A stretch of 64,000 nucleotides of DNA from Bradyrhizobium algeriense (GCF_036924595.1 NZ_JAZHRV010000001.1:4278001-4342000); one strand, 5' to 3'; shown: positions 17,684 to 28,650, counted from the first letter of the stretch. The notes: generated by a model not told the origin, from the letters alone. Made by a program: numbers and translations.

Positions 17684-18457
17684 TTAACCCTTCACCGTCA
17701 CTGCCCGCCCGATCACGGGCTGGGCAGCGACCGGCGGGTTTGCAGTTTGCGCTGCGAGTTCACCGATCAGGCGGTCGGCATCGGCCGCAATAGTGTCGGG
17801 CGCCTGAATCACCAGCCGCTCCAGCGCCCAGCGATACGACGAAATGCGCCGCTCCAGGCATTGCTGGACCCATTGCACGATCAGCGTGTTCTCTTCCATG
17901 CGGGCGATCGCATCGGCCTGTTCGCGCGGCGATAGTTCCGACACCATTTTGAGGCTGGCGCTGCGCTTGCGGTCGAGTTCGATGACGCGCGCGGCGGAGG
18001 CAAAGAACGGCTCGAACCGCGTGATGTCGTTGCGGACGTCCTCGATCAACTGCTGATAACGCGAGGTGTGCGAACGGTGCGGCTCGTCGATCAAAGCGCG
18101 TCCGTAGGTGGTGCGGTCGAACACCACCTTCTGCCGCCATGGCGAAGGCAATGGCTGGTAATCGCCGAACACGCTCTTCCAGGCGGGCCGCGAGTGCGGC
18201 GGCTCGATCAGGGGATAGGCGAGATCGCGAAGCTGGCGTTCGTTTTCGGTGAGCTGGAAGTGGGAGGGCTTGAGGCCGACGCTGGCCGTAGCCTCGGCGC
18301 CCAGCCAGCGGTGCATGTCGTCGTTGCGCATATCGGCGCGGGTGCGGCCGAAATCGCCGCCGCTGCAGCCGCCGAGCACAGCGCTTGCCACGAGCAGCAT
18401 GAGCGCCGGGAGTGACCGAAGCCCGGTGGTCCGGATCGGGAGGCACAGCTCCGGCAT
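17684..18457 (-). CDS. predicted lipoprotein, unknown function
   Basis: 257 residues beginning with a lipoprotein signal (LRSLPALMLLVASAVLGGCSGGDF; lipobox LGGC, so Cys about 31 would be lipidated). The mature part is mostly helical and charged, with the conserved-looking block LTENERQLRDLAYPLIEPPHSRPAW and a later segment rich in Arg and Glu. No known family was recognised. An upstream in-frame ATG at 18568 would add 37 basic residues and bury the signal, so ATG 18457 is preferred. The small protein gene just upstream may share its promoter. Confidence 0.75.
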   Translation of the reverse strand: MPELCLPIRTTGLRSLPALMLLVASAVLGGCSGGDFGRTRADMRNDDMHRWLGAEATASVGLKPSHFQLTENERQLRDLAYPLIEPPHSRPAWKSVFGDYQPLPSPWRQKVVFDRTTYGRALIDEPHRSHTSRYQQLIEDVRNDITRFEPFFASAARVIELDRKRSASLKMVSELSPREQADAIARMEENTLIVQWVQQCLERRISSYRWALERLVIQAPDTIAADADRLIGELAAQTANPPVAAQPVIGRAVTVKG

Positions 18458-18473
18458 TGCAAACGTCCGTCGT

Positions 18474-18674
18474 TCAGGGGCGCCGACGGCGACGGCGACC
18501 GGGCGCCGTCCCCTCTTCCGGCCCGCGCCCGTCGCCGGTTTCGCCGGCTGCACGTTCGATGCGGACAACGGGAAGGATCAGCACGGTTCCCAAGCCATCG
18601 CGTGGAGCGCCATCCATGGTTGAGCCCGGCCGTCGCGAAGCCGCATCCGCCGGAAATTCAATGATGGTGCCCAT
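18474..18674 (-). CDS. small conserved basic protein, unknown function
   Basis: 66 residues: MGTIIEFPADAAS, then a GLGTVLILPVVRIERA block and a C-terminal run of arginines (PGRRRRRRP). The opening is the sort of short sequence found in small conserved Bradyrhizobium proteins. AGAGAGAACGG precedes the ATG. It ends 16 bp before the lipoprotein start and may form an operon with it. No function can be assigned; the polybasic tail could bind nucleic acid or membrane phosphates. Confidence 0.6.
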   Translation of the reverse strand: MGTIIEFPADAASRRPGSTMDGAPRDGLGTVLILPVVRIERAAGETGDGRGPEEGTAPGRRRRRRP

Positions 18675-18917
18675 GTTCCGTTCTCTCTGGTTGCCGCACG
18701 GACACGATCTGGCCAGCGACATGCCATTATTCAGAACAGAACGTGGTTAATGGCATCTTAATTTATGCAGGCGGTACAGTTACGGGTTCCGGGCCCGGCG
18801 CCCGCCGAAAGTTGGCATTTTAGTGGATTTCTTCACGGGCTGTTTTCCTTAACCAACTCTTAAAGTGCCGTGCGTAGGCTGCCGCGAGGGATTACCGAAG
18901 TCGCGTACACACCTGAC

Positions 18918-19895
18918 ATGACCGCAGCTCCATTGTTTCCAGGATTCGACGGGCTGATGACGCTCTCGCGCCGCGAGGGCGTCGATATCAGGCCGACCTT
19001 GCTGCGCGTGCTGACCGACCTCTATGTCCAGACCAGCGTCCATTCCGCCGACGAGGAACGGCAGTTCGTCGAACTGACCTCCCGCCTGATCGACCAGGTC
19101 GATGACGCGACCCGCGCCGCGGTGCGGGCGCGGCTCGCGATCTATCCGGCGACCCCGGCCGAGATCATGGACAAGCTCGGGCTGCGGCGTTCGTCCCCCG
19201 GCCAGGACTTGCCGCTCGCAGCTCCGATTGCCGCGGCTCCGGCCAGCGAGCCTGTGGTGAAGGCGCCGACGGAAGCGCAGTTGCGGATGGCGTCCACCCT
19301 GTCGATGCGGCCCAACGATGCCGCCGAAATCAGCGACATGTTCTTCGCGGCGGGCGCCAGCGAACGCGCGCTGATCCTGCACAATCTTGCCGACACGCCG
19401 CTGAAAGCCTCGCCGCGAATTCCCGCAGCCCGCGCCGCGCGCGCGCTCCATATCCTGGAGATGGCCGCATTCGCCGAGGACACCGAAAACTTCGCGCTCG
19501 AAATCGGCGAAGCCTTGATCCTGCCGCAGCGGATTGCCGAACAGGTGGTGCACGATCCCGGCGGCGAGCCGCTGGCCTGCGCCGCGCGCGCGCTGGACAT
19601 GCCGAGCGCCGCGTTCCAGCGCGTGCTGCTGTTCCTCAATCCCGAGTTCGGCTCATCCGTGCATCATGTTTATCGTTTGTCGCGGCTTTACGACCGCTTG
19701 AGCGAACGATCCGCGCTGGTGATGCTGGCGGCGTGGCGCGGCTCGACCATGGCGGTCACCCGCGCCAAATATCGCGCTGCGCTCTACGACGACGAACGCC
19801 ATCGCGCCCGTGCGGCGACATTGCAAACACGGCCTGCCGTGCAGCCCGGAACGGCGCCGGCTATTCGCACTGGCACCGACGGCTCGAAGCGTTAG
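18918..19895 (+). CDS. DUF2336 domain protein
   Basis: 325 residues of the DUF2336 family, alpha-helical repeat proteins found mostly in alphaproteobacteria. The N-terminal part (LMTLSRREGVDIRPTLLRVLTDLYVQ...DEERQFVELTSRLID) and later helices (RAALHILEM-like, LSERSALVMLAAWRGSTMAVTRAKY) fit. Start MTAAPLFPG is preferred; a GTG at 18870 in the same frame has no better ribosome site. Function is unknown; a second member lies at 56328 next to a diguanylate cyclase, so a link to signalling is possible. Confidence 0.83.
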   Translation: MTAAPLFPGFDGLMTLSRREGVDIRPTLLRVLTDLYVQTSVHSADEERQFVELTSRLIDQVDDATRAAVRARLAIYPATPAEIMDKLGLRRSSPGQDLPLAAPIAAAPASEPVVKAPTEAQLRMASTLSMRPNDAAEISDMFFAAGASERALILHNLADTPLKASPRIPAARAARALHILEMAAFAEDTENFALEIGEALILPQRIAEQVVHDPGGEPLACAARALDMPSAAFQRVLLFLNPEFGSSVHHVYRLSRLYDRLSERSALVMLAAWRGSTMAVTRAKYRAALYDDERHRARAATLQTRPAVQPGTAPAIRTGTDGSKR

Positions 19896-19908
19896 CGCGC
19901 GGTCCTAA

Positions 19909-20253
19909 TTAAGCCTTCGCCAGATCCAGAAAGTGCCGCCCTGCCCGGTCTTCGGTCTCGACGATCCAGGCGTCGGGATCGAAGCGGAGTTCCTTGGTGA
20001 GACGTTCCTCCACCGATTGCTCCGGCACCGGCTGCGGCGAGGCCGGCGCGAACAGCCGCTCGGCCGGACGGCTCTCGTCATAGACGGTCTGCGGCGCCGG
20101 TGCATACAGCATGGCGTTGCCGTCGAGCAGCGCCACCTTGACGAACACCGCCCCCGCCTCCTCCGCGCCGCGCTTGCGCACGGCGCCAAAGATTCCTTCA
20201 GTCTGGCAGCGGCGCAGATAGGCGGCTACCCAGATGGATGATTTCAATCGCAT
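19909..20253 (-). CDS. DUF1491 family protein
   Basis: 114 residues matching the DUF1491 pattern: MRLKSSIWVAAYLRRCQTEG near the start, RRGAEEAGAVFVKVALLDG in the middle and DPDAWIVETEDRAGRHFLDL near the end. Cytoplasmic, no signal or membrane segment. It is convergent with the DUF2336 gene (13 bp apart) and lies just downstream of the peptidoglycan-binding protein gene on the same strand. Role unknown. Confidence 0.87.
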   Translation of the reverse strand: MRLKSSIWVAAYLRRCQTEGIFGAVRKRGAEEAGAVFVKVALLDGNAMLYAPAPQTVYDESRPAERLFAPASPQPVPEQSVEERLTKELRFDPDAWIVETEDRAGRHFLDLAKA

Positions 20254-20287
20254 GGTGGCGACGTATAGGCCAGCGATCAGGTGGAAG

Positions 20288-20987
20288 CTAGTCGATCGGG
20301 TGGCCGATCATCGCGGTGAGCTCCTTGACCAGCCGATCGGACATCTGGCCGGTGACCGGGAGCTTGCGGTCGCGCTCGAACTTTGTGATCGCGGCCTGCG
20401 TGTCCGCGCCGACCGCCCCGGTCGGCTTCAACTGGCCGTAGCCATATTGGGTGAGCGCGCGCTGCACCGCCGCCACGCGGCGTGCGCCGGCGCTTTGCGC
20501 GGTGGCTGGAATCGGCGCGGGCGGACGCGCCACATTCGTGGGCGCCGCGGCAGGCGCACCGGTCGACTTGACCACCGGGTCAGGATTTTTGGAATCGCTC
20601 CTGGAATCCCCGCTCCTGATCTCGACGTGCTTGGGATCAGCGCTCCTCGCCTCGACCGGCCTGATTTCCGGCGGCTCTGTCTCCGCCGGCCTTGAGGTCA
20701 GTTCGACCGGGCGCGGGCGCGGCAGCGGGCTCACGGCGGCGGCCTGCGGTGCCGGCAGCGTCACCACCGAGCTGAACATCGGCGAGGGATGGCGGCCGGC
20801 CTGCAAGAACAGCGCATTGGCGAGGATGGCGCAGATCGCGGCAGCGGCGAGCAGGCCCGCGACCATGTCTTTCGGACTGTGCAGGAGGATGCGCATCACA
20901 AGGCCGCGATGTTCCTCCACTTCAATCGCCGCCGCCTTCGCGCCGCGACGGCGGCGGCGCGGCATCTCGTCATTATCGTCACTACGC

Positions 20988-20995
<8 letters not shown>
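20288..20995 (-). CDS. membrane-anchored peptidoglycan-binding protein
   Basis: 235 residues. A basic cytoplasmic N-terminus (MPRRRRRGAKAAAIEVEEHRG), one membrane helix (MVAGLLAAAAICAILANALFLQ, about 45-66), a Pro/Ser/Arg-rich periplasmic linker of about 90 residues and a C-terminal PG_binding_1 domain (VAAVQRALTQYGYGQLKPTGAVGADTQAAITKFERDRKLPVTGQMSDRLVKEL). It starts with GTG inside the last codons of the sensor-kinase gene (8-bp overlap), so translation of the two is probably coupled. The product would attach the membrane to the wall, perhaps giving the kinase a wall-related input. Confidence 0.88.
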
Positions 20996-22796
<1,801 letters not shown>

Positions 22797-23218
22797 GGCT
22801 CTCGCGCTTCGGCTTGATCGTCAGACAGACGCGCCGGAACGCCCCCTCAATCTTTGCGTCACCGTGTCAGAGCGAACTTAAGCGAACGCTAAGGCGCCGG
22901 GAGCGACCGACCAGCATCGTGCATTCGCGGGCGTTTCACGCCTCGCACGACGCTCATTCGGCCCGGATGGTGAACGACAGGTTTCCAGCGGGATCGATCT
23001 ATGGTTTCGAAATGGTGGATGCGCGAGCGGCGCGAAGTCTTCGCGCGATAGTGGTCATAAATCTAAAATTTACGCCGAATCGAATCATTCAAACTTTCAA
23101 CGAATTTTCGGTGACTTTACCTCAATGCAAACACTTCCGATTTATCGACGGCTGTTAATCAGGAACAAAGCTGCGGTTTAACCGCAACACAACCATAAGA
23201 GACGACCGGGGTCGCGAG
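22797..23218. other. 422-bp divergent intergenic region, no gene
   Basis: No credible coding frame. The half nearest the DUF5330 gene (about 23045-23160) is noticeably A/T-rich, with TAAATCTAAAATTTA and tandem GAATC sites that fit the CcrM (GANTC) methylation target. It must hold promoters for both the kinase (minus) and DUF5330 (plus) genes, but no sigma-factor boxes could be assigned confidently. Confidence 0.4.
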
Positions 23219-23638
23219 ATGTTTTTTCTGCTTCGCATGGCATTCTGGCTCGGGCTCGTGCTCGTGCTGCTGCCCAGGGAAAAGACGCCTGAATCGGACA
23301 AGGTGCCGCAGATCGGCGCTTCCGAAGCCGTATCGGCTGCGACCGCGGCCGTCTCCGACATGGGCCAGTTCTGCAAGCGCCAGCCGGCGGCCTGTGAGGT
23401 CGGCGGTCAGGCCGCGACCGCGATCGGCCAGCGCGCCCAGGATGGCGCCCGCAAGCTCTATAAGATCATCACCAAGCCCGACCATCCCGGCGTCCCGGAC
23501 AAGAAGCCCGACCATACCAGCTCGATCGGCGACGACGCCGAGGCCGTGGTCGTGAACGCGTCGCCCGCCGACGCGCTGACGGATGACGACATGGCGATCG
23601 AATGGCGGCTGCCGCGGACGCCGTTGGCCTCAAAATAA
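23219..23638 (+). CDS. DUF5330 domain protein, probably exported
   Basis: 139 residues: N-terminal hydrophobic helix (MFFLLRMAFWLGLVLVLLP), then a segment with a Cys pair (FCKRQPAACEVGGQAATAIGQRAQDGARKLYKII) typical of DUF5330 proteins, and an acidic tail. The helix makes it periplasmic or membrane-anchored; the two Cys may form a disulphide. Function unknown. It lies 83 bp before sufE on the same strand and may be co-transcribed. Confidence 0.8.
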   Translation: MFFLLRMAFWLGLVLVLLPREKTPESDKVPQIGASEAVSAATAAVSDMGQFCKRQPAACEVGGQAATAIGQRAQDGARKLYKIITKPDHPGVPDKKPDHTSSIGDDAEAVVVNASPADALTDDDMAIEWRLPRTPLASK

Positions 23639-23721
23639 GGCTACGGAACCGGTTCCATTTCCGTCGCTTTCGCTCGATCCGCATCCTATATAGAACGTTA
23701 AGGAAACCGACGCGGGCCAAG

Positions 23722-24150
23722 ATGACGATCGACGAAATCAGGGACAATTTCGAGCTGCTCGAGGAGTGGGACGACCGCTACCGGTACGTCATCGAACTCG
23801 GCCGCACGCTCGACCCGATGCCGGAGGCCGAGCATTCCGCCGAGAACAAGGTGAACGGCTGCGTCAGCCAGGTTTGGCTGTCCAGGCAGATCGACCGCAG
23901 CGGCAGCGGCGAACCGCGACTGAAATATCTGGGCGATAGCGACGCCCATATCGTGCGCGGCCTGATTGCGATCCTGCTGACGCTTTATTCCGGCCGCACG
24001 CCGCAGCAGATCCTGGCAATGGATGCGGTTGCCGTCTTCGACGAATTCGGATTCCGCGAGCATCTGACGCCGCAGCGTTCCAACGGCCTGCGCTCCATGG
24101 TCGAGCGCATCCGCTCCGACGCGCGCGAGACGCTGGCCGCGGCTTCGTAG
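23722..24150 (+). CDS. sufE: SufE-type cysteine desulfuration protein
   Basis: 142 residues; sulfur acceptor that takes persulfide from the cysteine desulfurase SufS for iron-sulfur cluster assembly in the cytoplasm. Family features are clear: FELLEEWDDRYRYVIELG near the start, the catalytic Cys47 in NKVNGCVSQVWL, and the FGFREHLTPQRSNGLRSMVERI end. The ATG at 23722 gives the standard length; a longer frame from 23602 overlaps the DUF5330 gene. No other suf gene is nearby, so it works in trans. Confidence 0.95.
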   Translation: MTIDEIRDNFELLEEWDDRYRYVIELGRTLDPMPEAEHSAENKVNGCVSQVWLSRQIDRSGSGEPRLKYLGDSDAHIVRGLIAILLTLYSGRTPQQILAMDAVAVFDEFGFREHLTPQRSNGLRSMVERIRSDARETLAAAS

Positions 24151-24169
24151 GCAACGCAATGACGGGCTA

Positions 24170-24583
24170 CTACTTCCGCTTCCGCGCCTGCTGGCCGAGG
24201 CCCATTTTCTTGGCGAGCTGTGAACGCGCCACCGCGTAGTTCGGCGCCACCATCGGGTAATCCGGCGGCAGGCCCCATTTGTCGCGATATTGTTCCGGCG
24301 TCATGTTGTACTGCGTGCGCAGATGGCGCTTCAGCGACTTGAAGCGCTTGCCGTCCTCGAGGCAGACCAGATATTCCGGGGTCATCGACTTCTTCACCGA
24401 GACGGCCGGCTTGGCCGGCTCCAGCGGCGTCTCGGCGCGGCCGCTCGACACCCGCATCAGCGCGGCATGGACCTGGCTGATCAGGTTCGGGATTTCCGAG
24501 GCCTGGGTCGGATTGTTGCTGAGATAGGCCGATACGATATTGGCGGTCAGTTCGACGGGCGTCTTGCTGGCGGAATCGGTCAT
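24170..24583 (-). CDS. mucR: MucR/Ros-family transcriptional regulator
   Basis: 137 residues of the Ros/MucR family, global regulators that bind A/T-rich promoters and often control exopolysaccharide, motility and symbiosis genes. An N-terminal oligomerization region (TANIVSAYLSNNPTQASEIPNLI) precedes the DNA-binding block YLVCLEDGKRFKSLKRHLRTQYNMTPEQYRDKWGLP. Compared with Ros, the second zinc Cys is Asp (CLED) and the second His is Gln (RTQY), a variation known in rhizobial members. Convergent with sufE, 19 bp apart. Confidence 0.92.
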   Translation of the reverse strand: MTDSASKTPVELTANIVSAYLSNNPTQASEIPNLISQVHAALMRVSSGRAETPLEPAKPAVSVKKSMTPEYLVCLEDGKRFKSLKRHLRTQYNMTPEQYRDKWGLPPDYPMVAPNYAVARSQLAKKMGLGQQARKRK

Positions 24584-24762
24584 GGCTCAACCTTTTAGGA
24601 TCACGAATGCATCTGTCCATGCGGTTCGGACAGTATCCAGCCGCGCCTATACATCAGCGGCATGTCATACGACTTGGCGAATATGAACGAAGTGCCGGGA
24701 AACTGACAAGAACGACGGCGCTTTATCTTCAAGGGCGGGCTTCGCGGCAAGTATTGCCGGTT

Positions 24763-25662
24763 CTAGGACCGCTGGTCGAGATGCGCGCGCAGTTCATCGA
24801 TCGAGGCGAAGCGCATCATCCCTTCCGGCATCTGGGCCTCGATCGAACCGTCGGAATAGAGCGAATAGGCCATGCCATCGACAACCCCCGATTTCAGCAC
24901 CGTCACCTCCGGCTGATCCTCACGCCGCGCCGGTCCGCCATTGGCTTCCGTGGGCGTCGGGGACATGCGGCCGCTGCGCCGCAGCGGCGGACTTTCACCG
25001 GGCTTTGCGCGTTCCGCTTTCGGCCAGGCATCGTCGAACGATGCTGGCTGTGGTTCGGCCGTTTCGACCGGCGGCACGGTGGGCGGCCTGGGGCGAAGGT
25101 CCGACGATAACAGGTCCGGCGGCAGCGGCTCGCCAGACCGCGCCTGGGCACGCTCGCGCTCTTTTCGCGACGTCGATGAAAACAGCAAATTGCGCTTCGG
25201 TTTCGAAGCCGACGATGGCGGTTCGGGGTGCATCGGTTCCGGAATCGGATGATCGCGCAGGACAGCCTCGTTCTGCCATGGCGGCGGTGCCGGTGGAGAG
25301 AAAGCAGGCGGTGCCGGTGCAGAGAAGGGTCCGGGACCGCCGGCCTGCTCGGCGGCCGGAAAGCCGCCATTGGCGGGGGCGGAATCCCGCGTGGCGGCGG
25401 GAAGCCCCGGCCGCACCATGGCCTCACCTCGGGCCTCCCCGCGCGCTTCAGGCACGCCAGTGCCGAGCCGGCGCGCGATCGTCTTCAGTTCCCTGACCGC
25501 CATCCAGAGCGCGAGCATCATCGCGCCGGTACAAACAGCCATCACACCGGTGATGATGAGCGTGTTGCCGGTACTGAATTCCTTGATCGAGATTCCATAG
25601 CCGGTCGCCAACAGGCCCGCCAAAACGAGGCCGATCGCGGCGACCAACATAACGAACATCAT
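24763..25662 (-). CDS. membrane protein with proline-rich region, unknown function
   Basis: 299 residues. Two N-terminal membrane helices (MMFVMLVAAIGLVLAGLLATGY and NTLIITGVMAVCTGAMMLALWMAV, the second running into basic RELKTIARR) are followed by about 170 Pro/Ala/Arg-rich disordered residues and a compact C-terminal block TVLKSGVVDGMAYSLYSDGSIEAQMPEGMMRFASIDELRAHLD. This C-terminal block, repeated in other alphaproteobacterial membrane proteins, may be a small conserved domain, but I could not name it. Orientation and the 179-bp gap suggest a promoter separate from mucR. Confidence 0.7.
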   Translation of the reverse strand: MMFVMLVAAIGLVLAGLLATGYGISIKEFSTGNTLIITGVMAVCTGAMMLALWMAVRELKTIARRLGTGVPEARGEARGEAMVRPGLPAATRDSAPANGGFPAAEQAGGPGPFSAPAPPAFSPPAPPPWQNEAVLRDHPIPEPMHPEPPSSASKPKRNLLFSSTSRKERERAQARSGEPLPPDLLSSDLRPRPPTVPPVETAEPQPASFDDAWPKAERAKPGESPPLRRSGRMSPTPTEANGGPARREDQPEVTVLKSGVVDGMAYSLYSDGSIEAQMPEGMMRFASIDELRAHLDQRS

Positions 25663-26007
25663 TGAACTAATCCCTCAGCCGCGCCCGAAACGCTCGCAAG
25701 CCGCCCCACGCCACGATACCGTCATATTGTGTGCACCGCCAACCGCCAATTGAGCCCATGGTTCCTGCAACAGTGCCGTCCGGCTGCAGGATTCCGATCG
25801 CGTGCGATCATTGCCATTCAGCTACCATTCAGCCCACCAACCGTAGTTTTACCACCTACCAATTACTGCCCTTTTGTTGCATTGCATCAGGGATTTAGGC
25901 CACAATTCCCAATTACTTTGGAAATGGAACTGCGCTATATGGGTACCCGGGGAATGAGGCTCAAGAATATCCACGCTGGGCCATAGGGGACTGGGTTACC
26001 AATCGCC
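25663..26007. other. 345-bp divergent intergenic region, no gene
   Basis: A short open frame (25729-25986) has no start signal or family resemblance and is rejected as coding. The part from about 25840 to 25930 is A/T-richer than its surroundings, a possible promoter or MucR-type target for the glycosyltransferase-like gene, which starts at 26008. No specific boxes assigned. Confidence 0.35.
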
Positions 26008-27657
26008 ATGTCATCGATCACGACTTCTGCCCTCGATACGCCCGCGCGGCGCTCGGTGGAGCGGACCTGCGACGACCTTGCCATTTTCGTGCTGGCGGTG
26101 GTCACCATTGTCGCGGGCCTGACCTTCCGTGACTACGGGCTCGGCTGGGACGACTACACGCACGCCGAATATGCCGATCTACTGCTGCGGATGTACGGTT
26201 CCGGCTTCAAGGACACCGGCGCGCTGTCATTCGCCAATCTCTATATGTATGGCGGCGGCTTCGACATGGCGGCGGCCCTGCTGCACAAGGTCATCCCGCT
26301 CGAACTGTTTGAAACGCGCCGCCTGCTCGGCGCCGTCGTCGGCGTCATCGGCCTGGCCGTGACCTGGCGGCTGGCGCGGCGCGTCGGCGGCCCGCTTGCC
26401 GGGTTCGCGACGCTGCTGCTGCTGGCGCTGTGCCCGACCTTCTACGGGCACATGTTCATGAACCCGAAAGACGCGCCGTTTGCCGTCTCGATGGTAATCC
26501 TGATCCTGGGCCTGGTGCGCCTCGCCGAGGAATATCCCGCGCCCTCGCCGCGAACCATCCTGATCGTCGGCCTCGGCGCCGGTCTCTCCATCGGCTGCCG
26601 GATTCTCGGCGGGCTGGCTTTGGTCTATGCGATCGTGGGCTTCGTGCCGCTGCTGATCGATGACGTTCGCACGCAAGGCGGGCGCGAAGCGATCCGCCGC
26701 TTCGCCCATGTCGTGTACGTGCTGCTGCCCGGCCTCGTGGTGGGATACCTGATCATGGGCCTGGTGTGGCCGTGGTCGATCATGGAGGCGGACCATCCCT
26801 TCAAGGCGCTGACCTACTTCTCGCACTTCTTCGAAAAGCCCTGGAAGGAAATGTTCGACGGCGCGCTGGTCTCGGTGCCTGATATGCCGTGGTCCTACCT
26901 GCCGACGCTGTTCGCGCTGCAGCTTCCCGAAATATTGCTCGCGCTTCTGGTCGCCGGTGTCGTCGGCACCTTCATGTCGCTGTCGCGCGGCGACGTCTCG
27001 GCCCGCCGCAAGACCATGTTCCTGATGCTGACGCTGGCGGCCACCCTGCCGCTGGTGATCGCGATGGTGAAGCGCCCGGCGCTCTACAACGGCATCCGGC
27101 ATTTCGTCTTCGTCATCCCGCCGATGGCAGTGCTCGCCGGCGTATCGTTCGCCTGGGGCATGAACTGGCTCAAGAATAATCACCGCCGCTGGCAACCCGC
27201 CGCGCTGGCGGTGTTCTCGTTCGGCCTGCTGTTGCCGCTCAGCGAGATGATCCGCCTGCATCCGTACGAGTATACGCACTTCAATCACCTCGTCGGCACC
27301 GTTCGTGGCGCCGACAGCCTGTTCATGCTGGATTACTGGGGGCTGGCGCTGAAGCAGGCGTCCGATGGCCTGCGCGAAGAGCTGGTCGAGCGGCAGGAAT
27401 CGCCGCCGCTGGGACGTAAATGGAAAGTCGCAGTGTGCGGCCCGCAGCGCCCTGCGCAGGTCGCGCTCGGCCCCGACTTCACGATCGGCTGGGACAGCCA
27501 GTCCGCCGACTTCGCGATGACGCTGGGCGAGTTCTACTGCAAGGGCCTGACCGCGCCCGTCATGGTGGAAATCAAGCGTGACGATGTCGTGTTCGCGCGC
27601 GTCTACGATATCCGCGGCCGCGGTATCTCGACGCTACTGGCAATCCCGGCGCCGTAA
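26008..27657 (+). CDS. GT39/PMT-like integral membrane glycosyltransferase family protein
   Basis: 549 residues with about 10-12 membrane segments. The N-terminal loop contains the DYGLGWDDYTHAEYADLL motif, with the Asp pair typical of GT-C glycosyltransferases (DD/DE near the first helix), followed by PMT-like helices and a soluble C-terminal part of about 120 residues (VCGPQRPAQVALGPDFTIGWDSQSADFAM). These enzymes use polyprenyl-phosphate sugars to modify lipids or proteins in the periplasm. Acceptor unknown. No other envelope-sugar gene is directly beside it. Confidence 0.82.
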   Translation: MSSITTSALDTPARRSVERTCDDLAIFVLAVVTIVAGLTFRDYGLGWDDYTHAEYADLLLRMYGSGFKDTGALSFANLYMYGGGFDMAAALLHKVIPLELFETRRLLGAVVGVIGLAVTWRLARRVGGPLAGFATLLLLALCPTFYGHMFMNPKDAPFAVSMVILILGLVRLAEEYPAPSPRTILIVGLGAGLSIGCRILGGLALVYAIVGFVPLLIDDVRTQGGREAIRRFAHVVYVLLPGLVVGYLIMGLVWPWSIMEADHPFKALTYFSHFFEKPWKEMFDGALVSVPDMPWSYLPTLFALQLPEILLALLVAGVVGTFMSLSRGDVSARRKTMFLMLTLAATLPLVIAMVKRPALYNGIRHFVFVIPPMAVLAGVSFAWGMNWLKNNHRRWQPAALAVFSFGLLLPLSEMIRLHPYEYTHFNHLVGTVRGADSLFMLDYWGLALKQASDGLREELVERQESPPLGRKWKVAVCGPQRPAQVALGPDFTIGWDSQSADFAMTLGEFYCKGLTAPVMVEIKRDDVVFARVYDIRGRGISTLLAIPAP

Positions 27658-27699
27658 AATAGGCCTCCGGATAACGGGTCCCCTGTTTGGCAAAGCCAC

Positions 27700-28434
27700 A
27701 TGTCCAAAGAACAGACTGGCTATAAATTACCCAACTGGCGCCCCGGTGCCGTCCACGAGGCCGTAATCGCCACGGCCGCGAAGCTGGCAGAACACGATAT
27801 TAGCATTCCACCTTCGCCTTTCTTTGAAGCGCTCGCCGATCGCGCGCAAGAGATTGCAAACGAAGCCATCGCAGAAGCAATCGGAGCAAGAGACGACGAA
27901 GCCGCGGTCGCGCTCGCAAATCTGCGTATCGCCAAGCGTCTTCTCTACGAAGTAGGCAATGACCTCTTCCTCACAACTGAACAAGCTGACGATGCCATCC
28001 TCGCCCGCCTCGCGGCCTATCTCGTGCTTGAGGGCAGTGATGGATACAACGATCTAAGGTACCACCACGCTTGGGGAGCGCATCGCGACCCAGAGTGGGG
28101 CACCATCTGGAGCATCCGCCAAGACATTCGGGATCTCACACCTGCGTTCATATTTAAGGTTTGCATGAAGGGCGACACGCGTTTCCTAGGCGTGGAATGC
28201 CATGCACCGACTAGACGCCTTCCTGACGAACTCTATGCTCGCCTTCGGGCACGAACTATAATTATGTCTGGTGTACCCATCCTCGCGTTCGCTCCGGCCG
28301 AGGTCGAGGCCGATGCGTCGGCCTGTGCAACTGAAATAGCTAGCACGCTTTCCATCCTTGCGCAGGAATTGCTAGCTCTCCATGGCATCGAGCCGCCCCT
28401 GCGAAGCGACTTCCGGCCAAGGAGCGAGCCATAG
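27700..28434 (+). CDS. orphan protein of unknown function, lower GC than neighbours
   Basis: 244 residues, no signal or membrane segment, no family recognised. The first half is helical and charged (DRAQEIANEAIAEAIGARDDEAAVALANLRIAKRLLYEV). The second half has DIRDLTPAFIFKVCMKG, RFLGVECHAP and RARTIIMSGVPILAFAPAEV, spaced like the D and E-x-K strands and later Arg/strand of some restriction-type nuclease folds, but the Lys position is His, so this is only a hint. Base composition and codon choice (more A/T third positions, GAA, ATT, CTA) differ from both flanking genes, suggesting recent transfer. Confidence 0.7.
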   Translation: MSKEQTGYKLPNWRPGAVHEAVIATAAKLAEHDISIPPSPFFEALADRAQEIANEAIAEAIGARDDEAAVALANLRIAKRLLYEVGNDLFLTTEQADDAILARLAAYLVLEGSDGYNDLRYHHAWGAHRDPEWGTIWSIRQDIRDLTPAFIFKVCMKGDTRFLGVECHAPTRRLPDELYARLRARTIIMSGVPILAFAPAEVEADASACATEIASTLSILAQELLALHGIEPPLRSDFRPRSEP

Positions 28435-28532
28435 GAACTAGTACTTCGTGCGGCTCGCATTTTGCCATTTGGTTCTTAATTCGTCGTCTACTCCAATATG
28501 CGTCCATTCGGCTAGGATCAGGCGCGTGGCAC

Positions 28533-28555
28533 TGTCCCGACCGCCTACCGGGACA
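28533..28555. repeat. small inverted repeat TGTCCCG-N9-CGGGACA
   Basis: Perfect 7-bp arms separated by 9 bp, in the 216-bp gap after the orphan gene. It is about 95 bp before the aldolase-like start and could be a transcriptional operator or a weak hairpin; no T-run follows on either strand. Confidence 0.3.
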
Positions 28556-28650
28556 CATAGCAGCCCCCGGGGGCCCGCGCCTTGCTGCCGACCCGCCGCA
28601 GGGCTAGGCTCGCTTTTCGAAAATCAACAATTTTCCGGAGAAAGCGCGCC

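Noticed and set aside
23985..24620. 211-codon minus-strand frame over mucR and sufE
   Set aside because: Covers mucR in another frame and the end of sufE antisense; the mucR frame has a clear family match.
25729..25986. 85-codon frame in an intergenic region
   Set aside because: No ribosome site, odd composition, and ends just before the real gene's start.
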